Positions 26,516-35,497 of a DNA stretch of 64,000 nucleotides are shown one piece after another. The stretch lies in the NCBI GenBank assembly GCA_965205545.1, contig OZ242170.1, positions 2,852,001-2,916,000 on the forward strand. The letters are read 5' to 3'. This stretch comes from Bin55 sp965205545 (GTDB taxonomy: Bacteria > Pseudomonadota > Gammaproteobacteria > Pseudomonadales > Azotimanducaceae). A model generated the notes under the pieces. It was given only the letters and a program-made list of their open reading frames with translations, was not told the DNA's origin and did no database searches. Within the stretch, counting starts at the first letter, position 1, and every line of letters begins with the position of its first letter. The position numbers and the translations under genes are program-made.

Positions 26516-28027
26516 CTAACGGTTAGCTAGCGGTCGCTTCGGCCTTGCAACAATTGCCACAAGAGGCAGCCCGATTGCCGCACCAATACCAAAGAAGGGA
26601 CCTGCAATCATTCCTATGAAACTGGCGATGTACATGTAGGGAGTTGATCCCTCCATTTTCGTAATTACCGTTCGCAGAACTCCCGGTTCGTTGCGGGGCA
26701 GACTGTGAACCAATCTTCCTTTTGGGTCGACGATGGCAGTTATGCCGTTGCTTGTGCTGCGTACCAGATACCGACCAGTCTCAATGGCGCGCATGCGGGC
26801 AATCTGCATGTGTTGAGCGGGTCCGAGTGAGTTTCCAAACCAAGCGTCTTCGCTGCTAGCCACAATGAAGTCAGTGTTGCGAGCCCGTTCGGCAATCAGC
26901 ATTGGAAAGGCGACTTCATAGCAAACGCTGACACCGAAAGTACAGCACTCAATGGTGAGTGGATGTTGATTGGAGTGTCCTTTGCTGTAGTCAGCGTTCC
27001 TTATTTCCAAGGCGTCTCGAATTGGACCAAAGAGCCAAGCGAACGGAGTGTATTCTCCAAAGGGAACCAATTTGGTCTTAAGAAATTTCCCGAACTCTTC
27101 GTAGCCAGGCTCCAAGACAACAAGGCCGTTGTACACGGGACCGGCGTAGCCCTCACGCACAATAGCTCCAATCACTAGAGTTGCGTTGAGTCGATCAGTC
27201 AAGTAACGAAAATGCGGGTGGAGTTCATCCTCGTATGCAGGCAACGCGCCTTCAGGCCAGACTATCAAGTCGGCTGCATCGATTTGTGCAGTGAGATCAC
27301 GGTGTGCTTCCCATGATCGTACAAATCCACTATCCTCCCACTTCTCTTGAAGCGAAACGTTTGCTTGAACCAAAGCAACATCAACTTCATCTCCAGCAAT
27401 CGTCCAGTCCTGTTGTGCTATCAATGCACCGGCGAACCAAGGAACCCCAATTGCAACCATGCTCCAAAGCCTCCACCGAGGAAATTCTAGAATGCCGAGT
27501 GCCATTGCAAAGGCGCAAAGCCCGACTAGAGAGACCCCTCCAATTGACGCGAGGCTTGCCACCCAGGTATCCGTTAATGCATAGCCGATATGAAGCCATG
27601 GAAATGAAGTGTCCAGGCTTGTCGAATAGTTGATCTGTTCATAGATCAGCCAGCCCGCGCACCATGCCATGGAGCTAGCTAGTGCGCTGTGTGACCTTAA
27701 GAGGGCACCAAGTACAGTTCTCATCCAGAGTTGCGCAAGGAACACGGTCAACGTAAAGAAGCTAGCGTAAAAGACAACAAACGTGGCCGTTAGGAGCGCG
27801 GCTAACCACCCCTCCACGTTGCCCAAGATAATCAGGGCTTCGTATAGCCAAGAAGCTCCAACCGCATACATTCCGATTCCGTACACCAACAGAAACCCAA
27901 GCGATTGCAGAGGATGCGAGTCCCGCAAGCAATAGAGGAGAGCGACGACAGACGCGATCGCGATTGGCCAAATTCCATAGGGGGCTAGTCCGAGTGGGAA
28001 ACACATTCCTGCCAGCAGCGCCAGCAA
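26516..28027 (-). CDS. lnt: Apolipoprotein N-acyltransferase
   Basis: Inner-membrane enzyme that adds the third acyl chain to lipoproteins (503 residues). N-terminal membrane helices begin LALLAGMCFPLGLAPYG, followed by a nitrilase domain with the catalytic Glu (VWPEGALP), Lys (KTKLVPFGEY) and Cys (SVCYEVAFP). No ATG is available; TTG at 28027 is taken, and a CTG at 28039 is also possible. Last gene of phoH-ybeY-corC-lnt, a conserved gammaproteobacterial order. Confidence 0.94.
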   Translation of the reverse strand: MLALLAGMCFPLGLAPYGIWPIAIASVVALLYCLRDSHPLQSLGFLLVYGIGMYAVGASWLYEALIILGNVEGWLAALLTATFVVFYASFFTLTVFLAQLWMRTVLGALLRSHSALASSMAWCAGWLIYEQINYSTSLDTSFPWLHIGYALTDTWVASLASIGGVSLVGLCAFAMALGILEFPRWRLWSMVAIGVPWFAGALIAQQDWTIAGDEVDVALVQANVSLQEKWEDSGFVRSWEAHRDLTAQIDAADLIVWPEGALPAYEDELHPHFRYLTDRLNATLVIGAIVREGYAGPVYNGLVVLEPGYEEFGKFLKTKLVPFGEYTPFAWLFGPIRDALEIRNADYSKGHSNQHPLTIECCTFGVSVCYEVAFPMLIAERARNTDFIVASSEDAWFGNSLGPAQHMQIARMRAIETGRYLVRSTSNGITAIVDPKGRLVHSLPRNEPGVLRTVITKMEGSTPYMYIASFIGMIAGPFFGIGAAIGLPLVAIVARPKRPLANR

Positions 28028-28050
28028 GAACCGAAGCAGTACGACTCGTT

Positions 28051-28896
28051 CTATTGCTCTACTGCTGTCAAGTGCAGTAGGTCTACTCTTCTGTTGTCGG
28101 CGTTCACAACAGTGTAGACGTACCCGTCGATTTCCATGAATTCGTTCGGGGCAGGAACATGACCAAATCTATTGGTAACTATGCCACCAATAGTGTCGAA
28201 TTCGTCGGTGGCGAAACTGACCTTGAAATACTCATTGAATTCGCCAATGGGCGTTTCCCCCTTTACACGAAATGTGCCATCGTGCAGTTTCACGATTAGT
28301 CCTTCATCGTCGGCTGGATCATGTTCGTCCTCGATATCTCCGACTATCTGTTCGAGAACGTCCTCGATCGTTATCAATCCTGCGACGCTGGTGTACTCGT
28401 CCACGACTATGGCCATGTGCTGACGTGCTGAACGAAAGTCCTTAAGTAGCACGTTCAATCGCTTGCTTTCCGGGATGACCCGGGCCTGTCGGATTATGTC
28501 TTCTAGAACCAATCCGTTTGTGGTGGATTCGTTGAGGATTTTGCTAATCAAATCCTTTGTGTGTAGTATCCCCCTGATGTCGTCGACATCCTCTCCAATC
28601 ACGGGGAATCGAGAATGTGGGTTCTCGCTGAACACTTGAAGGATTTCCTCAGCAGAGGCGTTGAACTTGATGTACACCATGTTTGCACGAGGAACCATGA
28701 TGTCTCGAGCGCGCATGTCAGAGACCTGCAGCGCACCGTAGATGATCTTTACGGTATCGGGATCGACAAGCTCACGAACCGCTGCATCTTTCAGCAAGTC
28801 CTCGATTCGTGCCGTGCCGTCGGCATCATCGCCGTTTCCAAAGAGCGGCGCAAGCCAATCGCGCCACTTTGGTCTATTGTCGTCAGTCTCAGCCAT
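28051..28896 (-). CDS. corC: CorC/YbeX-type CBS-domain protein
   Basis: Cytosolic protein with two CBS domains (MRARDIMVPRANMVYI and LVLEDIIRQARVIPESK regions) and a C-terminal CorC_HlyC transporter-associated domain (GTFRVKGETPIGEFNEYF). The ATG at 28896 (MAETDDNRP) gives 281 residues and overlaps the ybeY stop by 8 bases; an upstream TTG-type start at 28917 is less likely. In E. coli the homologue is linked to magnesium/cobalt efflux and to ribosome function, matching its place between ybeY and lnt. Confidence 0.93.
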   Translation of the reverse strand: MAETDDNRPKWRDWLAPLFGNGDDADGTARIEDLLKDAAVRELVDPDTVKIIYGALQVSDMRARDIMVPRANMVYIKFNASAEEILQVFSENPHSRFPVIGEDVDDIRGILHTKDLISKILNESTTNGLVLEDIIRQARVIPESKRLNVLLKDFRSARQHMAIVVDEYTSVAGLITIEDVLEQIVGDIEDEHDPADDEGLIVKLHDGTFRVKGETPIGEFNEYFKVSFATDEFDTIGGIVTNRFGHVPAPNEFMEIDGYVYTVVNADNRRVDLLHLTAVEQ

Positions 28897-29344
28897 GATT
28901 CGTATAGGGATTGTCAAAACCTAGCGATCTCAAAACACGGATCTCTCTAGACTCCATTGACGTTGCTTCTTCGCTTGTTCCGTGTTCGAAACCGCAGAGA
29001 TGTAGTGTTCCGTGAACGACTAGATGGGCAAGATGATCGACCAGTGGCTTGTGTTGCTCGCGAGCTTCCCGCGCGGCCACGGGGACGCAAATTGCAATGT
29101 CGCCAAGGATTCCGGTCTCTCTTGCCTCAAAAGCGAGCACGTTTGTTGCATTGTCGATGTTTCTAAACTGCCTGTTTAGCGAGCGACCTTCGGACTCGTC
29201 TACGAATCGAACGCAAACTGTTCCTTGATTCTCGTGTCGGGCTGCGCCAACCCACGCTTTCACGTGCTCTACATTGATGGGGTTTGTAGCGTCGGCAACT
29301 TGCACCCATATATCGGGATCAGGATCCACTTCGATAGCTTGCAT
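28889..29344 (-). CDS. ybeY: Endoribonuclease YbeY
   Basis: 151-residue zinc-dependent RNase needed for 16S rRNA 3' maturation and ribosome quality control. The diagnostic three-His motif is present (HGTLHLCGFEH), preceded by VLAFEA and GDIAICVPVAAREA as in the family. The gene starts 9 bases after the phoH stop and overlaps corC, consistent with one operon. Confidence 0.95.
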   Translation of the reverse strand: MQAIEVDPDPDIWVQVADATNPINVEHVKAWVGAARHENQGTVCVRFVDESEGRSLNRQFRNIDNATNVLAFEARETGILGDIAICVPVAAREAREQHKPLVDHLAHLVVHGTLHLCGFEHGTSEEATSMESREIRVLRSLGFDNPYTNHG

Positions 29345-29353
29345 AGTTGAGTC

Positions 29354-30379
29354 TTAGGACTCTCCTCCGGCTCCATTGATGCTAGAGGATCGAGCGTCTG
29401 ATTTCTCGTAAGCCTCAACGATTCGTTGTACGACGGGATGCCGTACTACGTCCCTCTTGTTGAATCGAACGATAGACAATCCGGGAATGTTGCGGACTAT
29501 GTCCAATACATGAACAAGCCCAGATTGCTTGCCGTGCTGACCTTGCGGAAGGTCGATTTGCGTCAAGTCTCCCGTTATGGCCACTGTCGATCCAAACCCG
29601 ATTCTGGTCAAAAACATCTTCATTTGCGAAATGGTAGTGTTCTGACCTTCGTCCAAGATTATGAAGGCGTTGTTTAGTGTTCGCCCTCGCATGTAGGCTA
29701 GTGGAGCAATTTCGATCACGCTGCGTTCCACATGTTTGTTTACACGCTCCGATCCCAGCATTTCATAGAGTGCATCGTAGAGCGGACGCAAGTAAGGATC
29801 GATCTTCTGATAGAGATCGCCTGGCAGAAATCCCAATTTCTCACCTACCTCAACTGCGGGACGCACAAGCACTATTCGACCAATTCGTTCATTTTCTAAT
29901 GCTTCCACTGCACAAGCGACGGCCAAGTAGGTTTTTCCTGTTCCCGCAGGTCCAACTCCGAAACTTACGTCAAAGCGACGCATGTTTGCCACAAACTGAG
30001 CTTGGTTTGAGCCTCGCGGTCTAATGGTTCGCTTTTTCGTCCGAACCTCTGAGACTGATTGATCAGACGCAGTGCCCGTTACCAAATCCTGAACCCCGGA
30101 TTCCTGAAGAAATAGATGCACAGTACTTGGATCCAACGACTCTAGCTTATTGGTTTCCTGATACAGCTGAGTGAGCAGTGCGATGCCGGCTTGAACTTGG
30201 TCGTCAGGTCCGGTGAGACGAAACGCGTTTCCTCGGTTGCTGATGTAAATGTCGAGCCGTTGCTCCAACTGACGGATATTCTGATCGAACGGACCGCACA
30301 ATACGGCTAAGCGACGGTGATCGTTGGGTTCTAGATTCAGATTTGCGGTCACGTCGGCCGCAGGCGAATCTTCGCTCAA
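29354..30379 (-). CDS. phoH: PhoH-like ATPase (YbeZ)
   Basis: 341-residue PhoH/YbeZ P-loop ATPase. Walker A GPAGTGKTYLA, Walker B FIILDEGQN and the arginine-containing GDLTQIDLP are as in the family, with an N-terminal KH-like segment. It acts with YbeY in RNA metabolism. The start is TTG at 30379; no in-frame ATG lies nearby. A promoter with a perfect TTGACA is found just upstream (30411-30438). Confidence 0.94.
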   Translation of the reverse strand: MSEDSPAADVTANLNLEPNDHRRLAVLCGPFDQNIRQLEQRLDIYISNRGNAFRLTGPDDQVQAGIALLTQLYQETNKLESLDPSTVHLFLQESGVQDLVTGTASDQSVSEVRTKKRTIRPRGSNQAQFVANMRRFDVSFGVGPAGTGKTYLAVACAVEALENERIGRIVLVRPAVEVGEKLGFLPGDLYQKIDPYLRPLYDALYEMLGSERVNKHVERSVIEIAPLAYMRGRTLNNAFIILDEGQNTTISQMKMFLTRIGFGSTVAITGDLTQIDLPQGQHGKQSGLVHVLDIVRNIPGLSIVRFNKRDVVRHPVVQRIVEAYEKSDARSSSINGAGGES

Positions 30380-30410
30380 GAGGGTTGCATAGATTGGTGG
30401 AAGGAACTAA

Positions 30411-30438
30411 AGAATAACTACTAAAGATTGGATGTCAA
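30411..30438 (-). promoter_or_regulatory. Promoter of the phoH-ybeY-corC-lnt operon
   Basis: On the minus strand, TTGACA (30433-30438) is followed after 16 bases by TATTCT (30411-30416). The -35 is a perfect consensus; the -10 matches four of six. Transcription would begin near 30404, about 25 bases before the phoH start. The rest of the 254-base gap up to 30633 shows nothing else I can support. Confidence 0.5.
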
Positions 30439-30633
30439 TGATTTTGAAGTGTCCATTTGTGGCGAGCATTGGCGCGATTTGGGTATCGAGGTCCTGCACT
30501 AGCTAGAAATCTTGGTGCGCGGAATCTGTTGTGAGACTCCTTGCACGTCTGTCTAGGTCCAACTGTGACGTATTACAAGGGAACAATTAAATTAGTCAGG
30601 GGAGCGGCGAAGCGCGCCAGCCACGAGCCGTAT

Positions 30634-31515
30634 CTAGTTGGATTGATGTTTTCGCTCGGCGTTCTGCCACCATCGAATTCTTGCACTCGGATGAACGACA
30701 ACACCATCATTTAGTACGTCGATTGGATCTCTCCCGTCCACTCCCAACCCAAACCGGTGGTAGCCAAGCAATCGCTGCATTTGTTCGGGCATGTCCCGTA
30801 CCTGGTCTCGAGGGACTGAAACCAATTGGATTTCCTGCGGACGGAGGTACCAGACGACATGGCTCATGAAGAATCCAAGCCGTTCTCTGCCGTTTGACGT
30901 ATTCGCGCCGCCACCGTGCCACATTCCACCTTCCCAAAAAACTATGGACCCCGATTTCAATTCGACGCGTGTCGTTTCAATGGACTGATCCACTCGTCGG
31001 TCATGCCACTTGTGGCTGTAGGGAACAAGATGCGTTGCTCCATTTTCGATGTCATGGTCGTCAATAGCCAAAAGAGCGTTGCACAGAAACGGGGGATGGG
31101 GCCGCGGGATGGGCCAAAGTCCGTCGTCTTGGTGCAAGTACTGTCGTGTTTCGCCTGGCAGAACATTGAACAACGTGGTTACATTCACCTGCGTCCTTGG
31201 TCCGATAACACCTTCGACAATTGCGCGCAGTCGTTTGTCGAGAAACATGAAATCCACGTTGCGAGTCTTGCCGAGGAGATTGTGGGCTCGAAAAGTCCTT
31301 CCAGTCTTGGTGCCAATCGCCCGCATCTCGGTTAGCGGAACTTCAGTATCAAACACATTTCGAATGTGGTCGACCACAGTAGGCGCGACAAAGTCCTCAA
31401 CAACCACAAACCCGCGGTCCTTGATTTCACTCACGCAATTGGTGATGTTCAAACCATCAATGATGATGTTTTCGTTGTCGGATTCGGGGCTTACTTCCCG
31501 TTTTGATGCATACAT
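30634..31515 (-). CDS. Phytanoyl-CoA dioxygenase family protein
   Basis: PhyH oxygenase, 293 residues from the ATG at 31515 (a TTG at 31530 is the only longer option). Iron ligands are visible as HQD in YLHQDDGLW and the distal His in MWHGGGAN, with the Arg of RERLGF as 2-oxoglutarate ligand. It is divergent from the MaoC-type dehydratase gene, sharing a 207-base control region, which suggests a joint role in fatty-acid or isoprenoid-acid turnover. Substrate unknown. Confidence 0.88.
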   Translation of the reverse strand: MYASKREVSPESDNENIIIDGLNITNCVSEIKDRGFVVVEDFVAPTVVDHIRNVFDTEVPLTEMRAIGTKTGRTFRAHNLLGKTRNVDFMFLDKRLRAIVEGVIGPRTQVNVTTLFNVLPGETRQYLHQDDGLWPIPRPHPPFLCNALLAIDDHDIENGATHLVPYSHKWHDRRVDQSIETTRVELKSGSIVFWEGGMWHGGGANTSNGRERLGFFMSHVVWYLRPQEIQLVSVPRDQVRDMPEQMQRLLGYHRFGLGVDGRDPIDVLNDGVVVHPSARIRWWQNAERKHQSN

Positions 31516-31722
31516 TGCGCTTAACGCCAAGAATCAGTCTTGGTTGTTGATGTCGACAGAAGTTCGTAACAAATTATGCAGAGAGCAAGACTTGATTTGC
31601 GCACCCAACGGTGCATGTCGTTCGCCACGCATGCCATTAGAATCTCTCGTATAGCGTACGCAATATCCCAACATTCGACAATCAGTTCGATAATGTCGTA
31701 CTAAGCTGCGTGCCGGATCAAC

Positions 31723-32841
31723 ATGCGGGACACCATGAAGAATTCCAATCTCATCGAGACATTAGATCAATTTCAAGACGAGTATGAACGGGGGATCGGC
31801 ACTGTTCTGCCACACAAGCCGTCCAAACAGGCCAATCTTGACAACATTCGGCGGTACGGCGATGGCGTAGGTGATTACAACCCTCTCTATCGTGATGTCG
31901 AATATGCACGAGAGAGTCGATTTGGCGACGTAACGGCTCCTCCAACGTTTCTCTATGCCGTAACCCTTGGAGTCATTGCGGGAGAAACGGGTGCTATTGA
32001 TCGAAAGCGCGTATCCACTAGATTCCTGCCTGTGAACTATGCGGGCGCTGAAATTGAGTTCATCCGCCCTATATGGCGGGACGACACGATCTCCGCGCAA
32101 GAGACTGTGGGAGAAACTCAGCGAAAAACAAGCAAGCGGATTGGTCCCATCAACTTTAATACCGGCCACGTAGTGTTTACCAATCAACGACTAGAACAGG
32201 TTGCAACGATCAAGACCTTGATGGCAAGATACCAGAATACGGGAGGCATGCTGGAATATGATCGCTCGGCCAAGGATCAATCGGGCCAAACTGAAAAAAA
32301 TCCTGTCGAACCTGCAGATCCTTTAGTTTGGGAGAGGCAGCGCAGAGGAAGCAACACCCTTCATTGGGAGGATGTAGTAGAGGGAGAGTCCATCAGCCCT
32401 CTTGAAAAAGGCACATATTCGGTTACAGAGCTCTTTCTATTCACCCATGGAGTGTTGGGCACGGGACGAAGCACACGAGCAGCATTGCAGGCCGAAGATT
32501 CTCCAGATTTGGGCGGAGGCGGACGATTCGACGAAGAGCATGCACAGAAACGACGCAACATGCCCGGGCAATTCGACTTTGGACCTCAACGCGTTTGCTG
32601 GCTTGCTCAGATAGTCACTGATTGGATGGGAGACAATGGAACATTGCGCAAGTTGCACGCGTCGATACGCCATCCAAACGTCGTTGGCGACACGAACACG
32701 GTTCACGGTACAGTGGCTAGAAAATATCGATCTGGAAGCAATCACTTCGTTGAACTAAGTGTAGAGAACGTGAATCAAGCCGGATTGCCGACGGCATTTG
32801 GAACAGCCGTTGTGGAACTCCCCTCAATAGAAGCGCGCTAG
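31723..32841 (+). CDS. MaoC-like acyl dehydratase (double hot-dog)
   Basis: 372-residue protein. The N-terminal half reads as a FAS1-type/MaoC N-terminal hot-dog domain (IRRYGDGVGDYNPLYRD, FGDVTAPPTFLY), and the C-terminal half (LHWEDVVEGESISPLEKGTYSV...) as a second hot-dog, where a canonical hydratase D-x4-H motif is not obvious. The likely activity is (R)-specific enoyl-CoA hydratase/dehydratase or a related acyl-CoA reaction. Start ATG at 31723 or 31735. It is followed by glpK after 29 bases. Confidence 0.8.
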   Translation: MRDTMKNSNLIETLDQFQDEYERGIGTVLPHKPSKQANLDNIRRYGDGVGDYNPLYRDVEYARESRFGDVTAPPTFLYAVTLGVIAGETGAIDRKRVSTRFLPVNYAGAEIEFIRPIWRDDTISAQETVGETQRKTSKRIGPINFNTGHVVFTNQRLEQVATIKTLMARYQNTGGMLEYDRSAKDQSGQTEKNPVEPADPLVWERQRRGSNTLHWEDVVEGESISPLEKGTYSVTELFLFTHGVLGTGRSTRAALQAEDSPDLGGGGRFDEEHAQKRRNMPGQFDFGPQRVCWLAQIVTDWMGDNGTLRKLHASIRHPNVVGDTNTVHGTVARKYRSGSNHFVELSVENVNQAGLPTAFGTAVVELPSIEAR

Positions 32842-32870
32842 CTTTCGCCCCGACCAGCTGGGAGCCAACT

Positions 32871-34346
32871 TTGGTGCAATACGTCCTCTCCATTGATCAG
32901 GGAACTTCGAGCTCTCGAGGAGTTGTCTACGACGAGGAACTCAATCCTATTGGAATTGGACAGCGCGAACTCCCATCTGAATTTCCGCAGGATGGTTGGG
33001 TCGAGCAAGACGCCAACACACTTTGGCAGACAGTAATCGATTCATGCCGCGAGGCGATTGCACACGCAAAGATTCAGTCGCATCAGCTTGCGGGAATTGG
33101 GATTACAAACCAACGCGAGACATCGGTGGTTTGGCATGCAAACTCGTCGGTGCCAATCGGCAATGCAATCGTGTGGCAGGACCGAAGAACCACCGATATG
33201 TGTGCGAGATTGAAGAGCGATGGGCTAGAAGAGCCAATTTTCAAAACCACGGGTCTTGTTGTGGATCCCTATTTTTCCAGCACTAAGCTTGCGTGGCTAT
33301 TGAAGAATCCTGAGGTTCGGAGGCTAGCGGACACAGGAAAGTTGAGGTGGGGAACAGTGGACTCCTTCCTGCTTTGGCGTTTCACAAACGGCAGAGTCCA
33401 TGCCACGGATGCAACGAATGCCTCGAGAACTCAACTCTACGACATTAACCACAACGAGTGGTCCACAGAGTTGTCGGCTTACTTCCAAGTTCCTACATCC
33501 GTCTTTCCTACCGTCATGGATTCTAGGAGTTCATTTGGAATTGCCGACAAGAAGTGGTTTGGTAAGGAAATTCCCATATTTGGAGTTGCCGGAGATCAAC
33601 AAGCCGCACTTATTGGCCAGGCTTGTTTTGGCCCTGGCATGGCTAAAGCAACGTACGGTACAGGATGTTTCCTAATAGCAAATACGGGTCATGAACGAAG
33701 GGATTCGAAGAATGGCCTATTAACTACGATCGCCTATCGACTCGACGGCAAAACCACCTATGGGATTGAAGGTAGCATTTTCAATGCCGGCACCGCCATA
33801 CAGTGGTTGCGAGACAGATTGCGTTTTATGGAGCACTCAAGCAGTTCCGAAGAGTCCGCACGAAAGATAGAAGGGAATACCAAAGGCGTGTACGTTGTAC
33901 CCGCTTTCACTGGACTTGGCGCTCCCCATTGGAATCCGGACGCTCGTGGTTTGATCTGTGGCTTAACCTTGGACAGCGGCATCGACGAAATAGTCACAGC
34001 TACTCTTAAGAGCGTGGGGTTTCAAACATCCGATCTCGTGGAGGCAATAGCTGGTGCGAGCATCTCTCTATCTAGATTGCGTGTCGATGGGGGCATGACC
34101 CGCAACGGATGGTTTTGCCAATTCCTAGCTGATGTGACTGGCATTGAGGTGGATAGGCCGAAAAATGTCGAGACGACCTCCGCTGGCGCGGCAGTTTTGG
34201 CGTGGTTAGGTTCAGGTCACATCAGCAGTCTTGAGCAAGCCGCACAAAAGTGGCAGCTGGATTCGTCCTTTAATTCGCTAATGAGCGGCGTTGAGCGCGA
34301 CGAAGAAATGTCGCGATGGCGTGCAGCCGTTCGTCGGGCGATGTAG
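32871..34346 (+). CDS. glpK: Glycerol kinase
   Basis: 491-residue FGGY kinase phosphorylating glycerol to sn-glycerol 3-phosphate. It opens YVLSIDQGTSSSRGVVYD and carries GIGITNQRET, NAIVWQDRRT, the ATP-site segment ATYGTGCFL and the FGGY-type C-terminal LRVDGGMTRNG. The start is TTG at 32871 or the next codon GTG at 32874, with GGGAG as ribosome-binding site. No glpF or glpD is adjacent; it may share a transcript with the dehydratase gene, giving a lipid-turnover context. Confidence 0.95.
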   Translation: MVQYVLSIDQGTSSSRGVVYDEELNPIGIGQRELPSEFPQDGWVEQDANTLWQTVIDSCREAIAHAKIQSHQLAGIGITNQRETSVVWHANSSVPIGNAIVWQDRRTTDMCARLKSDGLEEPIFKTTGLVVDPYFSSTKLAWLLKNPEVRRLADTGKLRWGTVDSFLLWRFTNGRVHATDATNASRTQLYDINHNEWSTELSAYFQVPTSVFPTVMDSRSSFGIADKKWFGKEIPIFGVAGDQQAALIGQACFGPGMAKATYGTGCFLIANTGHERRDSKNGLLTTIAYRLDGKTTYGIEGSIFNAGTAIQWLRDRLRFMEHSSSSEESARKIEGNTKGVYVVPAFTGLGAPHWNPDARGLICGLTLDSGIDEIVTATLKSVGFQTSDLVEAIAGASISLSRLRVDGGMTRNGWFCQFLADVTGIEVDRPKNVETTSAGAAVLAWLGSGHISSLEQAAQKWQLDSSFNSLMSGVERDEEMSRWRAAVRRAM

Positions 34347-34379
34347 TTGCTGTAGCGTGACGACCAAGCTAAGTGGAGG

Positions 34380-35330
34380 CTACATTGCCAATTTTTCAAC
34401 AACCTTCTGTAGCAAAGGCGCAACGCGTTGCTCTAGTTCCGACGCCTGACTGATCAATCGAGCCTTGTCGGTATCTTCGAGTTGATTGTCACTAGATTGA
34501 GTCAATAGTTCGCTAATCTGCGAGAACAGAGTAGCCAACTTGATGATTTCGTTTGATGGGCCATGCGGCCAATTCTTGAAGTACTCCGCGGCATGGCTGC
34601 GGCACTCAGCCCAAACCATCGCATTCCACCAATGTCCCTGTTTCTCGTAATTGCCCGATTCGAGCGCCGTTATCCAATTCTTGTATGCGGAAACTCCGAA
34701 AACGTATCCGTCCATCTGAAACTCAGATGGCTGCTGATACATGCGTAACGCACAATTCAATCCTTCGAGAATTCGGCTTTGCTTCGAAACAGAGTCACAT
34801 TGGTCGAATCGGTAAAAGCCAAAGACCGGTGGGTTGTCACCATAGAGATCCTTGTAGCGTACGCTGGTCATGCACGAAGGCACATCGGGACCCCATGGCA
34901 ACGCAAGATTGAACTGTTCGTCGTCGCAATCTGTAACAAGCTGGTGGTCTAACCCCTCAACGGAAAGTATGGCTTCGCTCGCGGCCCTACGGGCTTGCTC
35001 TTCAACATTGCTTGCAGACGCTGTCTTTCCATCGGGGTATTGCAGAGGAATGTGAGTTGCCGATATGCCCAAGTTTCGAAGGCATTCCAAGACGTTGGCG
35101 TGGTTCCAGCAATACGGAGCGCTAGGACAGGTTTCCGGGTGAATATTGATTGCAAAGGCAAACCCCGACTCGCAAAAAAAGTCCGATGCTGAGATTGACG
35201 AAGCATAGTGGCGCGCGGCTCCAACAACGGCACCGACGAAAGTGGCATTGAATGGAGGCTGTGTCAGCTCCTCGTGTCGCATCGCGTCTGAAGTTTCCAT
35301 GTGTTTTGGGTTCATTCCGATTGCAGGCAT
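34380..35330 (-). CDS. Uncharacterised protein, possibly BtrH-like
   Basis: 316 residues without a signal peptide or membrane segment. The N-terminal 110 residues contain GFAFAINIHPETCPSAPYC, a Cys-rich segment, then NVLECLRNLGISATHI. This loosely recalls the BtrH N-terminal (C39 peptidase-like) fold, in which a Cys near the N-terminus forms a transient acyl-enzyme. The second half is helical (YQQPSEFQMDGYVFGVSAYKNW; final 60 residues look like a helical bundle). I cannot assign a function; the BtrH link is inference from pattern only. It converges on glpK. Confidence 0.7.
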   Translation of the reverse strand: MPAIGMNPKHMETSDAMRHEELTQPPFNATFVGAVVGAARHYASSISASDFFCESGFAFAINIHPETCPSAPYCWNHANVLECLRNLGISATHIPLQYPDGKTASASNVEEQARRAASEAILSVEGLDHQLVTDCDDEQFNLALPWGPDVPSCMTSVRYKDLYGDNPPVFGFYRFDQCDSVSKQSRILEGLNCALRMYQQPSEFQMDGYVFGVSAYKNWITALESGNYEKQGHWWNAMVWAECRSHAAEYFKNWPHGPSNEIIKLATLFSQISELLTQSSDNQLEDTDKARLISQASELEQRVAPLLQKVVEKLAM

Positions 35331-35497
35331 GCAGTCTACCAGCCGATGGACTAGAGAGGCGAATTTGCATGTTACGTGGCGGTGAAGTCAATCCGTGAAT
35401 GGTGAATGGCAGCGCCCGTTGTTAGTTCTTGGGAAGTCTTGTCGCGCCAATACTGCAATCGGGATTGCCCAGGCTGTTCTTTGAGGCAAAGACACGC

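Noticed and set aside
34347..34379. Terminator between glpK and the convergent gene
   Set aside because: No stem longer than about four pairs and no T-run.
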